In this document: piece after piece, positions 6,011 to 6,278 of the stretch
Numbering within the stretch: position 1 is the first letter of the stretch
How the letters are laid out: every line of letters begins with the position of its first letter
Source of the DNA: Bacteroidales bacterium
GTDB lineage: Bacteria > Bacteroidota > Bacteroidia > Bacteroidales > Dysgonomonadaceae
Assembly: GCA_012518155.1 (NCBI GenBank)
Contig: JAAYTC010000118.1
Coordinates: forward strand, 1 to 6,278
Reading direction: 5' to 3'
DNA: 6,278 nucleotides
Position numbers and translations under genes: made by a program
Notes under the pieces: generated by a model
Seen by the model: the letters and a program-made list of their open reading frames with translations, nothing else
The model's database searches: none
Told to the model about the DNA's origin: nothing

Positions 6011-6278
6011 TTATTCCTTTTTAGGTTTGATATTGTGCTGTACCGGGCGGATCATATTCTCCGGGGCGAGAATGGTATCCAGGTCCTCCTTCGACAGGAT
6101 ATCGTGCTCCAGGATCAACTCGTACACTCCCCGGCCGCTCTCCATCGCCTTTTTGGCAATCTTGGTGGAGTTCTTGTAACCGATAATAGGATTCAGCGCG
6201 GTGACGATGCCGATGCTGTTGTGCACGTGGCTCTTGCATATTTCTTCGTTGGCGGTGATGCCGTCAATGCAACGTTCC
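6011..6278 (-). CDS. aspA: Aspartate ammonia-lyase, C-terminal part, truncated by window edge
   Basis: The last 88 codons and the TAA stop (6013-6011) of a gene entering from the right edge are present. Aspartate ammonia-lyase reversibly converts L-aspartate to fumarate and ammonia; in anaerobic Bacteroidota it can feed fumarate to succinate formation. The visible part is the C-terminal domain of the fumarase/aspartase superfamily: CIDGITANEE, then NSIGIVTALNPIIGYKNST, then VYELILEHDILSKEDLDTIL and PENMIRP. The VTALNP-IGY-ST-IAK pattern with VYELIL and LSKEDLD fits aspartase better than class II fumarase, whose tail differs here. The catalytic lid loop (GSSIMPGKVNP in the family) lies outside the window, so activity cannot be checked. 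The protein ends in a short basic tail (KPKKE). It is on the same strand as the DUF4143 gene, 167 bases upstream of it, but the spacer and composition shift argue against one operon. Confidence 0.85.
   Translation of the reverse strand, partial: ERCIDGITANEEICKSHVHNSIGIVTALNPIIGYKNSTKIAKKAMESGRGVYELILEHDILSKEDLDTILAPENMIRPVQHNIKPKKE

Overview
The window looks like chromosomal DNA from the phylum Bacteroidota, probably order Bacteroidales. The evidence is a secreted S9 peptidase whose mature N-terminus (QKKPLDHSVYDGWKS) is typical of that group, starts without strong Shine-Dalgarno sequences, promoter-like sites close to the Bacteroides consensus (TTTG / TAnnTTTG), and an AAA_14/DUF4143 ATPase of a type abundant in these genomes. 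Genus cannot be fixed from the sequence alone.

Layout, left to right: (1) positions 1-1765, minus strand, the N-terminal 588 codons of a secreted S9-family peptidase; its catalytic domain lies beyond the left edge. (2) 1766-1913, a divergent intergenic region with a -7-like box and a predicted 5'-UTR hairpin for the peptidase. (3) 1914-4328, plus strand, a complete copper-type P1B ATPase (CopA-like, 804 residues) with an unusual extra N-terminal domain that resembles a metal-binding HMA domain without its cysteines. (4) 4329-4438, a spacer filled by nested inverted repeats bounded by an 8-base direct repeat. (5) 4439-4657, plus strand, a 72-residue stand-alone HMA protein with a CANC metal site. 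(6) 4668-5843, minus strand, an A+T-rich 391-residue AAA_14/DUF4143 ATPase, convergent with the HMA gene across a 10-base gap. (7) 5844-6010, an A+T-rich spacer with a hairpin and a promoter candidate. (8) 6011-6278, minus strand, the C-terminal 88 codons of aspartate ammonia-lyase. No intergenic stretch exceeds 300 bases, and no tRNA, rRNA, CRISPR array or transposase gene was seen.

The functional core is a probable copper-efflux pair: a membrane Cu(I) pump plus a small soluble HMA protein that could deliver metal to it. The peptidase, the DUF4143 ATPase and aspartate ammonia-lyase look like unrelated neighbours; base composition suggests the DUF4143 gene was acquired separately. I found no clearly new multi-gene system. 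The most distinctive items are the apparent split of metal-binding function between the pump and the small protein, and the palindromic element between their genes.
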